DNA from: JAICND01 sp040905905
Lineage (GTDB): Bacteria; Actinomycetota; Acidimicrobiia; Spongiisociales; ZC4RG35
DNA: 64,000 nt
Reading direction: 5' to 3'
Assembly (NCBI GenBank): GCA_040905905.1
Contig: JBBDQN010000029.1
Coordinates: forward strand, 59,091 to 123,090
The notes beneath the pieces are model-generated. The model saw only the letters and a list, made by a program, of their open reading frames with translations. It did not search any database and was not told the origin of the DNA. Position 1 is the first letter of the stretch. Each line of letters starts with the position of its first letter. The translations under genes were made by a program, and so were the position numbers. Positions 52,462 through 61,274 of this stretch are shown in pieces.

Positions 52462-52500
52462 ATCGCCGCGTCGAAAGGTAGTCGCGTGCTTTTCGCGTTC
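52462..52500 (+). repeat. Partial copy of the right-arm dispersed element (copy a)
   Basis: The segment around GTCGAAAGGTAGTCGCGTGC is closely similar to one at 56470-56500, next to repeat copy e. No core TCGGCAC motif is seen here, so this is a second, optional part of the element. The remaining 52428-52671 holds no gene that I can support. Confidence 0.35.
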
Positions 52501-52671
52501 GATGTCGCGTGAAGGACGCAACACCAGAAAACGCACCGATTGCCGGTTCTCGCGTGGGTGAATCGGCTCTATTCGATGTTCGCGTGCGCGCTTTATGCGT
52601 GGTGCCGCTCCGCCTCAATATCCGTCGACGAAGGACGGCGGAGCAAGGGGGCCGCAAGGCAGGCCTTCTAA

Positions 52672-53502
52672 CTAGTCGGCTGCGTCGGGGACGTCCAGCG
52701 GCACACGGTCTCTCCGTTCCTGCATCTCCTGTACCTGATCACGGTATGGCTGTCGTGCCGCGACCCATCTGCGCATCCACCGGTTGTAAGGAGGCGGGAG
52801 ATCGGGGGATGGATCCGACGCCGTGAGTTTGACCACTTCGAGAGCCAGATCGATAGCTTCTCTTGCACTCACGGCATTGAAGATCTCGTGCTCGGCACCC
52901 GAGTTAAGACCAGCGGGGTGAGGTCGCGCGGGGAGCGTCTCGGGGTAGGCGTGAACTGCATCGCCGCGCCTTTCAAGCAGCTCCCCGATCCGATTCACCA
53001 GGGTTGACGCGTACTTCTCATCGAGTGCCCAGCCGGTTCGTAGCCCGTAACCGATTCGTTGAAGTTGCGTGGGGGTTTTCCTCCATCCCTTCGGAGGTAT
53101 GCGGTACCCGAAGTCGTTTTGGATTGCTTCGATCGCGAAGGCCGCGGAGCAAACAGCAATTACGGCGTTATGGAACTCAAGGAGCAGACTGTCGGTGTTG
53201 GGCTGTCTGGCAACCAACTGCTGGAATCCTTCTCGGGCGTCCAGTTCATGGTCGATCCCGACTTGAAGCCATCGCCTCCACCAGATGGTCGTAACCGCCA
53301 CCATCCCCGCCCGCTTGCCGGTCTGCTCTCCTCGGATTCGATACGCGCGTCGGGTTTCACTCAGCGCCCGTCTGAGTTCCTCAGTGAGTGTGCCTGCCAG
53401 CTTGGCTGCGGAGAAGTCCTCCTCGAGGTCCTTCAGCCGCTCTCCTTCTTCAAGCCACTCCCGACGCTCACGCTCACGATTCGATTCGCTGTCGCCGGAC
53501 AT
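52672..53502 (-). CDS. Unknown protein, HEPN-like Rx4H motif
   Basis: 276 residues. The first 60 are highly charged and probably coiled (RERERREWLEEGERLKDLEE). The body is all-helical (FHNAVIAVCSAAFAIEAIQNDFG), followed by RIGELLERRGDAVHAYP, in which R179 and H184 give an Rx4H motif at the end of a helix, as in HEPN ribonuclease folds. The C-terminal AVSAREAIDLALEVVKL also fits HEPN-type order. No named family recognised. Nuclease function is inference. Confidence 0.6.
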   Translation of the reverse strand: MSGDSESNRERERREWLEEGERLKDLEEDFSAAKLAGTLTEELRRALSETRRAYRIRGEQTGKRAGMVAVTTIWWRRWLQVGIDHELDAREGFQQLVARQPNTDSLLLEFHNAVIAVCSAAFAIEAIQNDFGYRIPPKGWRKTPTQLQRIGYGLRTGWALDEKYASTLVNRIGELLERRGDAVHAYPETLPARPHPAGLNSGAEHEIFNAVSAREAIDLALEVVKLTASDPSPDLPPPYNRWMRRWVAARQPYRDQVQEMQERRDRVPLDVPDAAD

Positions 53503-53542
53503 GAACTGATTCTCGCGGTAGTCGGATCAGGGTTCGAACGTA

Positions 53543-53593
53543 GCGCAGATCGACTATGGGCCGATAGCAACGAGCACCTCCAGATGTGCGCGA
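53543..53593 (+). repeat. Dispersed intergenic repeat, copy b
   Basis: Begins with GCGCAGATCGAC, contains CGAGCACCTCCAGATGTGCGCG (split: CGAGCACCTCC / AGATGTGCGCG), matching the left half of copy d. Lies between two divergent unknown genes. The right half with TCGGCAC is weak here. Confidence 0.4.
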
Positions 53594-53694
53594 GATTGGC
53601 GCCTTGAGGATGGTCTCGCAGACAACGATCACGACCCTCTGTGACCTTCAGATCACCCCGAGCTGCCGGTCACCGTTGGGGATAACCGGGAGAA

Positions 53695-54663
53695 TTGACT
53701 CGTACTATCCAGTGGGTGCCACCCTTCGGCTTCCGTCTGCGTGCTCTCGTTCTGAGAGATCGGCTGCCGGCAACGGAGACGGACGGGGCGATCGAGGTCC
53801 CCTACCGCAAGCGCCACACCGCTTTGGTAATTGAGAGGGGAACAAGCCGACGTCCGGATCATCTGATCCTGAGGCAGACCGGGTTTGCCAGTGAGCAGGA
53901 AGCTTGGGAGGCGGGTCAGGCAGCCAAGGCAGCTCTTCGGGCCACCGGCGTGGCGACTGACGTATCAATGGATCTGGGGCCTGATCTGGCTTCCACGGGG
54001 ATAGGTCAGATCGTGAAGGACAAGATCCGAGAGGAACTCGGTGTTGAGCTCAGAGGAGACGTGCACGGGGTCGACGTCTTCGACGAAGAGGGTCCGGAAG
54101 TCAGATACATGCGGATGGAAGCCGAGGGGTCGGTCAGCGCGAGCCTCGACGACTTCGTGGACACCCTCGGCAGATTCTTGGAGAGCACGTCGAATACCGA
54201 GTCGGACGATCGGGTGCAACTCGCCTCTGAGGTCTACATGGCCGCTGCGTTCGAGTCCTCGGATCGGGCACGATTCGTGACCTACATAACCGTTCTTGAG
54301 ATCCTTGCGAACCGAGAGCGCAGAATCCAACCCGCGCTCGACATGATTCAGACGGCAGTCGATCAGCTTGACAGTTGTGAGGACCTCGACCCAAGTGCAA
54401 AGCAGTCGTTGCGTTCGGGATTGCTAGATCTTCAATCGGAGTCAATCGGCGCCAGTATTCGATCGCTAGCCGAGTCAATGGATACGTCGAAGCTGGACTT
54501 GGGCGATTGCCCCATTCGGCGATTCATCAACGATTGTTACGTAGCCAGGTCGAACCTTGTGCACGACGGTCATCCCGGCAGTGGCTTCGACCTACGCGCA
54601 GACACGCCGCGGCTAGGTCGAGTCGCCCGGGAGGCGCTCCTCTCCAGGCTGGTGTATGACTGA
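53695..54663 (+). CDS. Unknown protein with C-terminal HEPN-like domain
   Basis: 322 residues from a TTG at 53695. The N-terminal half is beta-rich, the C-terminal half (about 150-320) all-helical. At residues 285-290 the sequence YVARSNLVHDGHP gives Rx4H, the hallmark of HEPN RNases, at the typical place near the C-terminus. Proteins with a beta-rich N-domain and C-terminal HEPN are found in defence loci (ApeA-like), but this one is not clearly ApeA. No neighbour toxin/antitoxin seen. Confidence 0.65.
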   Translation: MTRTIQWVPPFGFRLRALVLRDRLPATETDGAIEVPYRKRHTALVIERGTSRRPDHLILRQTGFASEQEAWEAGQAAKAALRATGVATDVSMDLGPDLASTGIGQIVKDKIREELGVELRGDVHGVDVFDEEGPEVRYMRMEAEGSVSASLDDFVDTLGRFLESTSNTESDDRVQLASEVYMAAAFESSDRARFVTYITVLEILANRERRIQPALDMIQTAVDQLDSCEDLDPSAKQSLRSGLLDLQSESIGASIRSLAESMDTSKLDLGDCPIRRFINDCYVARSNLVHDGHPGSGFDLRADTPRLGRVAREALLSRLVYD

Positions 54664-54708
54664 CGACACCCCACAAGTCACTTTGCTCTGAGTCACGCTT
54701 GGCGACCA

Positions 54709-54790
54709 GCGCAGATCAACAGATCCCACGCAATAACACTCGCATCGCCTACCCGCTCGCGAACGGCACGTCCCGCGTGCTCTGCGAACT
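54709..54790 (+). repeat. Dispersed intergenic repeat, copy c
   Basis: Starts GCGCAGATCAACAG (as copy e) and ends with GAACGGCACGTCCCGCGTGCTC, here CGGCAC-GTC-CCGCGTGCTC. Lies between the HEPN-like gene and the methyltransferase gene. Confidence 0.5.
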
Positions 54791-54832
54791 CTCACAAGAC
54801 GGGTGCTCGAAATGCCCCGTACGATTTGGCTC

Positions 54833-55387
54833 ATGAGCGTGGCAGACCGTAAGCACTGGGACGAAAGGTATGCCGCTGGTGGGCTGGCACCGGTGCTCAA
54901 TGACCCACCTCTCACTCCATTTCTTGCCGCGATTGAACACCTCATGCCTACGACCGGGCATGCCCTCGAACTGGCCAGCGGCAGAGGCCGAGGCGCCGTC
55001 TGGCTCGCCAAGCGAGGCATGGACTATTGGGGTGTGGACGTGTCTCCCGTCGCCATAGAGCTGGCACGAGAACTGGCCCGCCGCTCGGGCGTAAGAGATC
55101 GGTGCCGGTTCGATGTGTTCGACCTCGACAACGGACTTCCACCGGGCCCACCAGTCGATCTCCTCTTCTGCCACCTTTTCGTTGACCGCCGTCTTGACGA
55201 CGCAATGATGGAACAGGTGGCCTCGGGAGGAATCCTGGTGGTTGTGTCGCTGAGCGAAATCGGCCACGGCCCGGGAGACTTCCGAATCAAACCGAGCGAG
55301 CTTATGGATGCCTTCGGCTCCTTCGAGGTGCTCGACCATGCAGAGATTGAAGGTGTAGCGCGGATAGTCGCTCGCCAACCCGCCTGA
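54833..55387 (+). CDS. SAM-dependent methyltransferase (TehB-like)
   Basis: 184 residues from the ATG at 54833 (an in-frame GTG at 54803 falls in the repeat-containing spacer). KHWDERYAAGGLAP at the start and the SAM motif HALELASGRGRGAVWLAKRG, then WGVDVSPVAIELARELA and VDLLFCHLF. This is the small class I methyltransferase group related to TehB and thiopurine methyltransferases. Substrate unknown. Confidence 0.85.
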   Translation: MSVADRKHWDERYAAGGLAPVLNDPPLTPFLAAIEHLMPTTGHALELASGRGRGAVWLAKRGMDYWGVDVSPVAIELARELARRSGVRDRCRFDVFDLDNGLPPGPPVDLLFCHLFVDRRLDDAMMEQVASGGILVVVSLSEIGHGPGDFRIKPSELMDAFGSFEVLDHAEIEGVARIVARQPA

Positions 55388-55456
55388 ACTCCAGATCACC
55401 AGATCCCGGCGGACATGCCCTTATCTGAGACCGCAACAAGGTGAAGGAGACGCGCG

Positions 55457-55729
55457 TTATGCGCTGATTGACCCTCTCGGAGACCCGCGGACGAGCCTGG
55501 ATACGAACTGAATCAGCTTCCAGACCGACCATGTAAAGGCGACGCCCACCGCTCCATTGAGGGCTCCGAAGAAGAAGCCACCAATCCAGATCTGAGCCAA
55601 CGACATCGCGGGTTCACCGCTGATAGTGAGGGTGATCGACCAGATGACTCCGATGACTGGTATCGCCCACCACCGATACTTCGGGATAAGCCCTCCGATC
55701 AGTCCGTAAAGTATGGCCGCTGGGATCAT
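55457..55729 (-). CDS. Small membrane protein, three helices
   Basis: 90 residues: MIPAAILYGLIGGLIPKY, WAIPVIGVIWSITLTISG, and WIGGFFFGALNGAVGVAFTW are hydrophobic segments, ending in a basic tail. Function not recognised. No clear ribosome site; the ATG at 55729 follows copy-rich intergenic DNA on the other side. Confidence 0.5.
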   Translation of the reverse strand: MIPAAILYGLIGGLIPKYRWWAIPVIGVIWSITLTISGEPAMSLAQIWIGGFFFGALNGAVGVAFTWSVWKLIQFVSRLVRGSPRGSISA

Positions 55730-55780
55730 GCGTGCCTATTCAGGATAAAGAAGTGCCCAACTATCACAACTCTGGGCGGG

Positions 55781-55830
55781 TAACGAGCACTTCCGGAGGT
55801 GCGCGATATCGGCACTTCGGCGCTCGTTAT
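55781..55830 (+). repeat. Dispersed intergenic repeat, copy d (long palindrome)
   Basis: TAACGAGC at 55781-55788 and GCTCGTTA at 55822-55829 are exact inverted arms. Between them lie GCACTTCCGGAGGTGC and GCGATATCGGCACTTCGGCG, which pair imperfectly, so the whole is a long hairpin. The core TCGGCACTTCGGCGCTCG matches copies f, i and k. Confidence 0.6.
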
Positions 55831-55919
55831 CGCAGGTTCTCCGGCTTCCGGAGTAACGACTTCGTGGACCCAACAGTCCAACCGATGTGCGCTATCGGCT
55901 ACCCGCCTGGGATGTGCAG

Positions 55920-56336
55920 ATGCCAGAACCGCTCGTGTTCTATTGGACGGCGTGGAACGAAAGGGACTTGGCGCTCGTGCCGCAGTATCTCGCCCGTGCA
56001 GTCACACCGGACGTTGAATGGAATGATCCCCGCGACTCCTTCGTCGGTGTCTTGGAGTTGGAAGCCGCCATCCGGAGCCTGCGAACCAGCAAACCGCACT
56101 ATCGGTTTGTGATCGCATCAGAGGTGGATCATCACCACGGTCGATTCAGGTATCGCTGGGACATGATCGGTCGAGGTCGGACCCTGATGGAGGGACTCGA
56201 CATTGTCACCATCAGCCCTTCGGTGGGATTGATCTGTCGAGTCGACGGGTTCTTTGGCCATCCCACTCCCATCAAACCTGATGAGTCCGGTGTGCCAGCG
56301 GAGCTACTACGTGAAGCCGGGAGTGAAACCGGCTAG
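55920..56336 (+). CDS. SnoaL/NTF2-like small protein
   Basis: 138 residues from the ATG at 55920. VFYWTAWNERDLALVPQYLARAVTPDVEWNDPRDSFVG and RFRYRWDMIGRGRTLMEGLDIVTIS (with ordinary linkers) show the SnoaL/NTF2-like cone fold of small isomerases, hydrolases and ligand binders. It stands alone between two copies of the dispersed repeat (d and e). Confidence 0.75.
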   Translation: MPEPLVFYWTAWNERDLALVPQYLARAVTPDVEWNDPRDSFVGVLELEAAIRSLRTSKPHYRFVIASEVDHHHGRFRYRWDMIGRGRTLMEGLDIVTISPSVGLICRVDGFFGHPTPIKPDESGVPAELLREAGSETG

Positions 56337-56414
56337 CGCAGATCAACAATTATCGAGCGGGACCGCTCGTATCAGATGCAGCCGAGCAGATCGGCACATC
56401 CGCGCTCGCTTTGG
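56335..56414 (+). repeat. Dispersed intergenic repeat, copy e
   Basis: Begins GCGCAGATCAACA directly after the SnoaL-like stop, contains the perfect hairpin CGAGCGG-GA-CCGCTCG (56354-56369), and ends with ATCGGCACATCCGCGCTCG (56390-56408). Confidence 0.55.
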
Positions 56415-56689
56415 ACCCAAGGTCCTCTGCGTCCGAGTGCTGCACTCAAGTCAGTAGGCGGCGCGAAGCGCCGGGTCGAAAGGGTAACCGGCGTGCTTGT
56501 TGCCATAAAAGCTCGCTGTTGCCTGAGGTCCTGTCTCGCCGGCGAGGGTTTGTTGCTATGCCATGTGGGATAAGGGCGGGTAACCCGACCAGCCATGTGC
56601 TGTGCCTGGTGTCTGATGGCCGAGGTCGAAAGGCGATTCACGCCCTCGCCACCCAAGGCTGGAACTTCTGAGACGTCGGGTTTCGTCGC
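56337..56689. other. Non-coding stretch with repeat copy e and a GC-rich hairpin
   Basis: 353 bases without a supportable gene. Besides copy e it holds a strong hairpin CGGCGC-GAA-GCGCCG at 56459-56473, followed by the GTCGAAAGGGTAACCGGCGT segment shared with 52462-52500. Two open frames on the plus strand have no family likeness. Confidence 0.6.
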
Positions 56690-57400
56690 CTAGTGGAGCG
56701 ACGCGAAAGTGCGCTGACTGGCCTTAGCAGCCGACCCACTCGACTCAACGGTGACCTTGAGAGCAACCAGAAGCCAGTACAAGCAAGCCCCCATCGCGAT
56801 CCAAGAAGCGAGCCAGAAGATACCTCCCGTGCCTAAGACGTTGATGCCGGTCAGGGCCATCACACCAAAAGCGATCCCTAGCACTACAGAGACTCGACTC
56901 CACTTTCTGTCTTCGGCATCGACTGACAGGATGAGGAGTCCGATCCCCATCAGGATTATCCCTGCAGCCCACGTGTACATCGAGGTCGGATCGGTCGAGA
57001 ATCCAAAAACGCGGCCAGCAGTGAACTCGGCGACCAACGCATCGGGAGTCAGGCCGCGGCCCGCATCGGGGCTGGAAAGGTTGGATAGGTCGATCAGATC
57101 CCCAACCACCGCTATCGCAGCACCAGCCACAACGATGTGACCGGCCCGTCTGGTTCCGGGCAGAAATGGGGTGACGATCAACAAGGCTGCGAACAGGAGA
57201 AGCGTGGCGAGGTCGGCCCACCGCCCCCACCGGAAATAGCTAACGATGGTTTGGCCGATCGTTGGCTCACCACCCACGTTTAAGCCCGTGTTCCACAATC
57301 GCTCACCCACGCCCAAACCGATGTTCCACAACACGGTGAGCACCATCGTGGCCACTAAGGCAAGGAGGGCGACCTGCAGAGTTCGTCGCACCAGCATCAC
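56690..57400 (-). CDS. Integral membrane protein, about six helices
   Basis: 236 residues. Hydrophobic segments at about 7-30, 60-80, 88-105, 140-160, 170-190 and 195-215, with soluble loops between (GERLWNTGLNVGGEPTIGQ; LSSPDAGRGLTPDALVAEFT). The C-terminus is Ser/Ala-rich and cytoplasmic. No transporter motif recognised. An ATG pair at the start. Isolated gene. Confidence 0.65.
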   Translation of the reverse strand: MMLVRRTLQVALLALVATMVLTVLWNIGLGVGERLWNTGLNVGGEPTIGQTIVSYFRWGRWADLATLLLFAALLIVTPFLPGTRRAGHIVVAGAAIAVVGDLIDLSNLSSPDAGRGLTPDALVAEFTAGRVFGFSTDPTSMYTWAAGIILMGIGLLILSVDAEDRKWSRVSVVLGIAFGVMALTGINVLGTGGIFWLASWIAMGACLYWLLVALKVTVESSGSAAKASQRTFASLH

Positions 57401-57816
57401 ACCAAGCCTACATGGAGGCTACTGATGTGACCGCCGGTGGTCGGCACGACTGTCTGACATGTCCGCTCCGAGCACCAGTTCTCGAGCGGTTTCGCCATAT
57501 CTGATACCGCCCGGTATCGGCACCTCGGCGTGCGGTTCAGAACTGCCGGATCCCCACTGACACCCCACGCGTCTGTGGGCACGCCACAGAGTCACGTGAA
57601 CTGTCCGGAATGAAGAAAGCATCGGCAGGGGGGATGCTCCTTCCTCTTGCGTTACATGAGGTAGTCCCACAGAGAACTCGAGATCAGAGCAGCAACCGGT
57701 ACCAGCAGGGGCTCAGCAAAACACGTGCACGACCGGAGAGCCCATTTGCGAACCGCTCATACCAGGTGCATTGGCCAGGACCGAGTATTCGGCACCAATG
57801 GCGATGAACCGGGTCC
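57401..57816. other. Non-coding stretch with repeat copy f
   Basis: 416 bases between two minus-strand genes. Contains copy f (57492-57547). Downstream there are only short frames without family likeness. It would hold the terminator of the MFS operon and the promoter of the 57400 gene; no clear promoter is seen. Confidence 0.55.
57492..57547 (+). repeat. Dispersed intergenic repeat, copy f
   Basis: Contains the perfect hairpin GATACCG-CC-CGGTATC (57503-57518) that leads into ATCGGCACCTCGGCG and then TGCGGTTCAGAACTGCC. With copy k it gives the longest match of the family (about 34 bases with few differences). Confidence 0.65.
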
Positions 57817-59379
57817 TCAGTGCCCGACCGACCCCGGAGCGATGGGGGTCGCGGACTCGGACCCGCCGACGTGAGCCGTGTCGCGGAGCGGGATCTCGGG
57901 GAGGAATATCACCAGGGCCAATGCCAGGACCAGGAACGGGATGGCGGCGGCGAATGCCGTGGTGATGGCATGAGAGAACGCCGCGACCACGTCACCCCTG
58001 ACGTCGATTGGGAGTTGTGAGATCAACTCGGGGCTTCCCGTGAGGTTCTGGAGGTCGCCTGCCGACCCGGCGGGGAGTCGGGGGGCGAGCCGGGTGATCA
58101 GCTGACTGGTCAGGATGGCCCCGAACAGTGCCGTGCCGAACGACCCTCCCAGCGAGCGAAAGAAAGTGGCCGAGGATGTGGCCACACCCAGGTCGCGCGC
58201 CTCGACTGCGTTTTGCACCGCGATGACCAGCACCTGGAGCACACCTCCCATCCCGATCCCGAAGGCGAGCATGTAGATCGAGACCCGGAACAAGGTGGTG
58301 TCGGGGCTCATGGTTGAGAGCAGCCACAGACCAACCGCCATGAGGGCGGTCCCGACGATCGGGTAGATCCGGTATCGGCCGGTTCGGGTAATGAGCCGGC
58401 CGGTGACGATCGATGAGGTGACCACCCCGCCCATTAGGGGGAGGAGGAGCAGCCCGGAGTTGGTGGCTGAGGCACCCATCACCACTTGGAGGAAGAGGGG
58501 CAGGAACACGATCGCTCCGAACATCCCCACACCCACGATGAACGCAGCACCCGATGTGATGGCGAAGGTGCGATCCCGGAACAGGCGCAGGGGAAGGATC
58601 GGCTCGGCCACCCGACGCTCCTGGAGGATGAACAAGGTGAGCAGGGTCACCGAAAGCACCGAGAGCCCGATGATGACCGATGAGCCCCAGGCGTACTCGG
58701 AGCCCGCCCACACCGTGACCAGGAGAAGCGAGCTGACCCCACCGACCAGGAGACCCGCCCCTAGGTAGTCGACGGGATGATCGACGCGGCGGAAGGGCAA
58801 GTCGAGGACGGTGGCGGTCACGAAGAGGGCGGCGAGCCCAATGGGCAGGTTGATGTAGAACACCCACCGCCACGAGAGGTTGTCGACGAAGAACCCGCCC
58901 AGCAGCGGCCCCGCGATCGAGGAGAGAGCGAACACGGCCCCGATGTAGCCCTGATACCTACCCCGCTCCCGCGGCGAGACCACGTCGCCGACGATGGTCA
59001 TGGTCATCACGATCAATCCGCCGGCTCCGAGTCCCTGGATCGCCCGAAAGCCGATGAGCTGCACCATCGACTGGGAGAGCCCGGCCACCACCGAACCGGC
59101 GAGGAAGGTAACGATGGCGAATTGGAAGACGATCTTCCGCCCGTACATGTCGGACACCTTCCCGTAGAGCGGCGCCGAGGCGGTGGAGGTGAGCAGATAG
59201 GCGGTAACCACCCAGGAGAGCTGTTCCAGCCCACCAAGCTCCCCGGCGATGGTGGGGAGGGCGGTGGCCACGATCGTCTGGTCGAGAGCGGCGAGGAAGA
59301 GCCCGAGCATCAGCCCGCTTAGGACCAGCAGGATCTGGCGATGGGTCATCTGAGGCGCAGAGGGAGTTGTGGTTTCCAA
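57817..59379 (-). CDS. MFS drug-efflux transporter, DHA2 (14-helix, EmrB/QacA type)
   Basis: 520 residues. LDQTIVATALPTIAGELGG is the DHA2 motif D1, followed by the GxxYGKVSDMYGRK motif A seen in LYGKVSDMYGRKIV, and about 14 hydrophobic segments. It exports hydrophobic drugs or organic acids with protons. It lies 27 bases after the MarR gene in the same direction, so it is controlled by it. Confidence 0.92.
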   Translation of the reverse strand: METTTPSAPQMTHRQILLVLSGLMLGLFLAALDQTIVATALPTIAGELGGLEQLSWVVTAYLLTSTASAPLYGKVSDMYGRKIVFQFAIVTFLAGSVVAGLSQSMVQLIGFRAIQGLGAGGLIVMTMTIVGDVVSPRERGRYQGYIGAVFALSSIAGPLLGGFFVDNLSWRWVFYINLPIGLAALFVTATVLDLPFRRVDHPVDYLGAGLLVGGVSSLLLVTVWAGSEYAWGSSVIIGLSVLSVTLLTLFILQERRVAEPILPLRLFRDRTFAITSGAAFIVGVGMFGAIVFLPLFLQVVMGASATNSGLLLLPLMGGVVTSSIVTGRLITRTGRYRIYPIVGTALMAVGLWLLSTMSPDTTLFRVSIYMLAFGIGMGGVLQVLVIAVQNAVEARDLGVATSSATFFRSLGGSFGTALFGAILTSQLITRLAPRLPAGSAGDLQNLTGSPELISQLPIDVRGDVVAAFSHAITTAFAAAIPFLVLALALVIFLPEIPLRDTAHVGGSESATPIAPGSVGH

Positions 59380-59406
59380 CGGTTGGGTCCTGTGACAGGT
59401 TGGGCG

Positions 59407-59889
59407 TCAGGTCAAGTGACTCTGGACGTGATCGGTGAGGTCGGCAGCGAAACGCTCGGTCAGGTTGAAGAGGGCATCACGATCCGCCGGGTCCCACCCG
59501 TCGAGGACCGAGGCCAGGAGGCGGCGGCGCTCGGTCTCCAAACGGGCCACCACCCGTTCCCCGCTCTTGGTGGCCGTCACCAGGGCAGCCCGTCGATCGC
59601 CCGGATCGGCAACCCGGCGCACCCAGCCACGAACCTCGACGGCACGGAGATGGCGGCTGATGGTCGAGGGATCGAGACCCAGGTCGCGCGCGAGGTCGGT
59701 GACCCGGATCGGGCCCTCGGACACGACCCTTCGCATGACCAGGAAGCCAGCTCGCTCGCAGTCGATGCCTGCCCGCGAAGCCACATGCTCGTGGAGCCGC
59801 TGCAGGGTGCCGTGCCGAAAAAGACCTGCCATCGCCTGCTGGAACCGCTGCAAGCCCTGATCGGTGGTAGTCAGCATCGAGGCCAGCAT
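59407..59889 (-). CDS. MarR-family regulator of the MFS pump
   Basis: 160 residues from the ATG at 59889; TTG and GTG codons at 59907 and 59904 lie within the proposed operator. HTH IRVTDLARDLGLDPSTISRHLRAVEVRGWV and wing RRVADPGDRRAALVTATKSG are complete. Typical local repressor of efflux, released by aromatic ligands. Confidence 0.88.
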   Translation of the reverse strand: MLASMLTTTDQGLQRFQQAMAGLFRHGTLQRLHEHVASRAGIDCERAGFLVMRRVVSEGPIRVTDLARDLGLDPSTISRHLRAVEVRGWVRRVADPGDRRAALVTATKSGERVVARLETERRRLLASVLDGWDPADRDALFNLTERFAADLTDHVQSHLT

Positions 59890-59891
59890 AA

Positions 59892-59910
59892 TGGTTGTAT
59901 TCACCAACCA
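59892..59910. promoter_or_regulatory. MarR operator candidate TGGTTG-N7-CAACCA
   Basis: A perfect 6-bp inverted repeat with 7-base spacer directly upstream of the MarR start. Spacing and position are typical for autorepression. No ribosome site is seen between it and the ATG, so the mRNA may be leaderless. Confidence 0.55.
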
Positions 59911-60194
59911 AGTACGGGGGGCCGCCGTTATTCGGAGTCTCGTCCTGCTTTCACCGGATCATCTTCTCGGCCCCGTCTTCCGCCTCCCGCAGCATCCGAC
60001 ACGTCGCTCGAATAAGCCTCACTTCCGCGCCGGTGCGACGACGAAAGAGAGCCCTGTGCTCCTCCTGCAGCCCACCACCCTGCAACTGAGCCGAACAATT
60101 CGCGACTGCCCGAGAACGGCAGGTATGACGCAGCTTTTCGCTCCTGCCCCATGGGTGTGCGCAACCGGTCGGTGCCTCACCTCGGGGCTGCATG

Positions 60195-61019
60195 TCAGCC
60201 GGTCGCTGGCCGTTGGGCGATAAGAAGGAGGTGTGCGCTGAGCCCAAGGAGTGTCGGGTCGCCCTCGATGGCTCGAGCCGAATAGACGATCGCTTCCCGG
60301 CTAGGTGGGTCTGTCCAGCGAGCGGCGAGCTGGGGAAGCCAGCCGGCAAGGCCTTCGACCCCAACGACTTCGATGACGTCGAATTCGGCGGCCTCAGCTT
60401 CGTGTCTGAGTTCGTCAGGGTGGTGGAAGTATCCGGTCGTGAACCAGTGGGGCCGTCGTTCGGGGTTGCGATGTTGACCATCCGAGAGGTCGCGCTCGAC
60501 GATCCGCCGGAAGTCCGGGTCAAAGAGAAACCCGCGGCTGAGACCGTAGAAGAGGGAAGCGAAGCGGGAGACAGCGGCGACGAAGACCAGCCCAGCCGGA
60601 CGAACGACTCGCCGCGCCTCACGGAGCGCTCTTAACCGTTCCTCTCGGTTGGTGAGGTGGTACAAGGGTCCCAAGACCACAGCGGCGTCGAACGTCTCGT
60701 CATCAGCTCGCAACTGTCGAGCGTCGCCAACCTCTGCGGTGATGCGCCCATCCCCGCTGCTCAGGGCACGGGCCTGCTCGACGTGGCGGGGTATGGGATC
60801 GATCAGGTGGACGGCGTGCCCATCCTCGGCCAGCCACGCCGCGTGCACCCCCGGTCCGCCACCGATGTCGATGATCGAGAGCGGGCCGCCGGACAGATGA
60901 CGGCGGATCACCTCCTGGGTCCGTACAAGCTCAAGCTGCCCGAGCCCTTCGGTGATGCGGACCCCCTCGTCGATATCTTCCGTGTAGTGCCGCAGGATTT
61001 CTTCTGGAAGCTGTTCCAC
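60195..61019 (-). CDS. SAM-dependent methyltransferase, UbiE-like
   Basis: 274 residues from a GTG at 61019. SIIDIGGGPGVHAAWLAEDGHAVHLIDPIP (motif I-II, with usual linkers), VEQARALSSGDGRITAEVGDARQL, FDAAVVLGPLYHL and ARRVVRPAGLVFVAAVSR are present. C-terminal half has YFHHPDELRHEAEAAEFDV. Small-molecule methyltransferase of unknown substrate. The + strand open frame over its 3' end is a shadow. Confidence 0.87.
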   Translation of the reverse strand: MEQLPEEILRHYTEDIDEGVRITEGLGQLELVRTQEVIRRHLSGGPLSIIDIGGGPGVHAAWLAEDGHAVHLIDPIPRHVEQARALSSGDGRITAEVGDARQLRADDETFDAAVVLGPLYHLTNREERLRALREARRVVRPAGLVFVAAVSRFASLFYGLSRGFLFDPDFRRIVERDLSDGQHRNPERRPHWFTTGYFHHPDELRHEAEAAEFDVIEVVGVEGLAGWLPQLAARWTDPPSREAIVYSARAIEGDPTLLGLSAHLLLIAQRPATG

Positions 61020-61140
61020 AAGGCTCGACGGTACGGCGCCGACATGTGCTGAGCCGAGTATTTCTTAGGACCGGCTGCCGCTCTTGGCCAAGAGGAGTCG
61101 CTTGTCGAGGAAAGGACGGGAGCGGTTAACCGATCTGAAC

Positions 61141-61210
61141 CAACGATATCGGCGCGTAACGCCCCGATCGGCGAGTGTCCGAGAACGGCACCTCGGTGCT
61201 CGGTTTTCGA
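61141..61210 (+). repeat. Dispersed intergenic repeat, copy i
   Basis: CAACGATATCGGCG at the left and GAACGGCACCTCGGTGCTCGG with GTTTTCGACC at the right (split: GAACGGCACCTCGG / TGCTCGGTTTTCGACC). Lies between the methyltransferase start and the gene at 61275. Confidence 0.55.
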
Positions 61211-61274
61211 CCGCCTCTGCCTGGCACTCTCTCCGAAGCCGTCAGTGGTAGGTGAACGGCGACAATGGCCCGCG

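Noticed and set aside
59951..60164. Minus-strand frame with a plausible helical end (VRLIRATCRMLREAEDG)
   Set aside because: No good start or ribosome site, and only about 30 residues look natural; not enough to call a gene or remnant.
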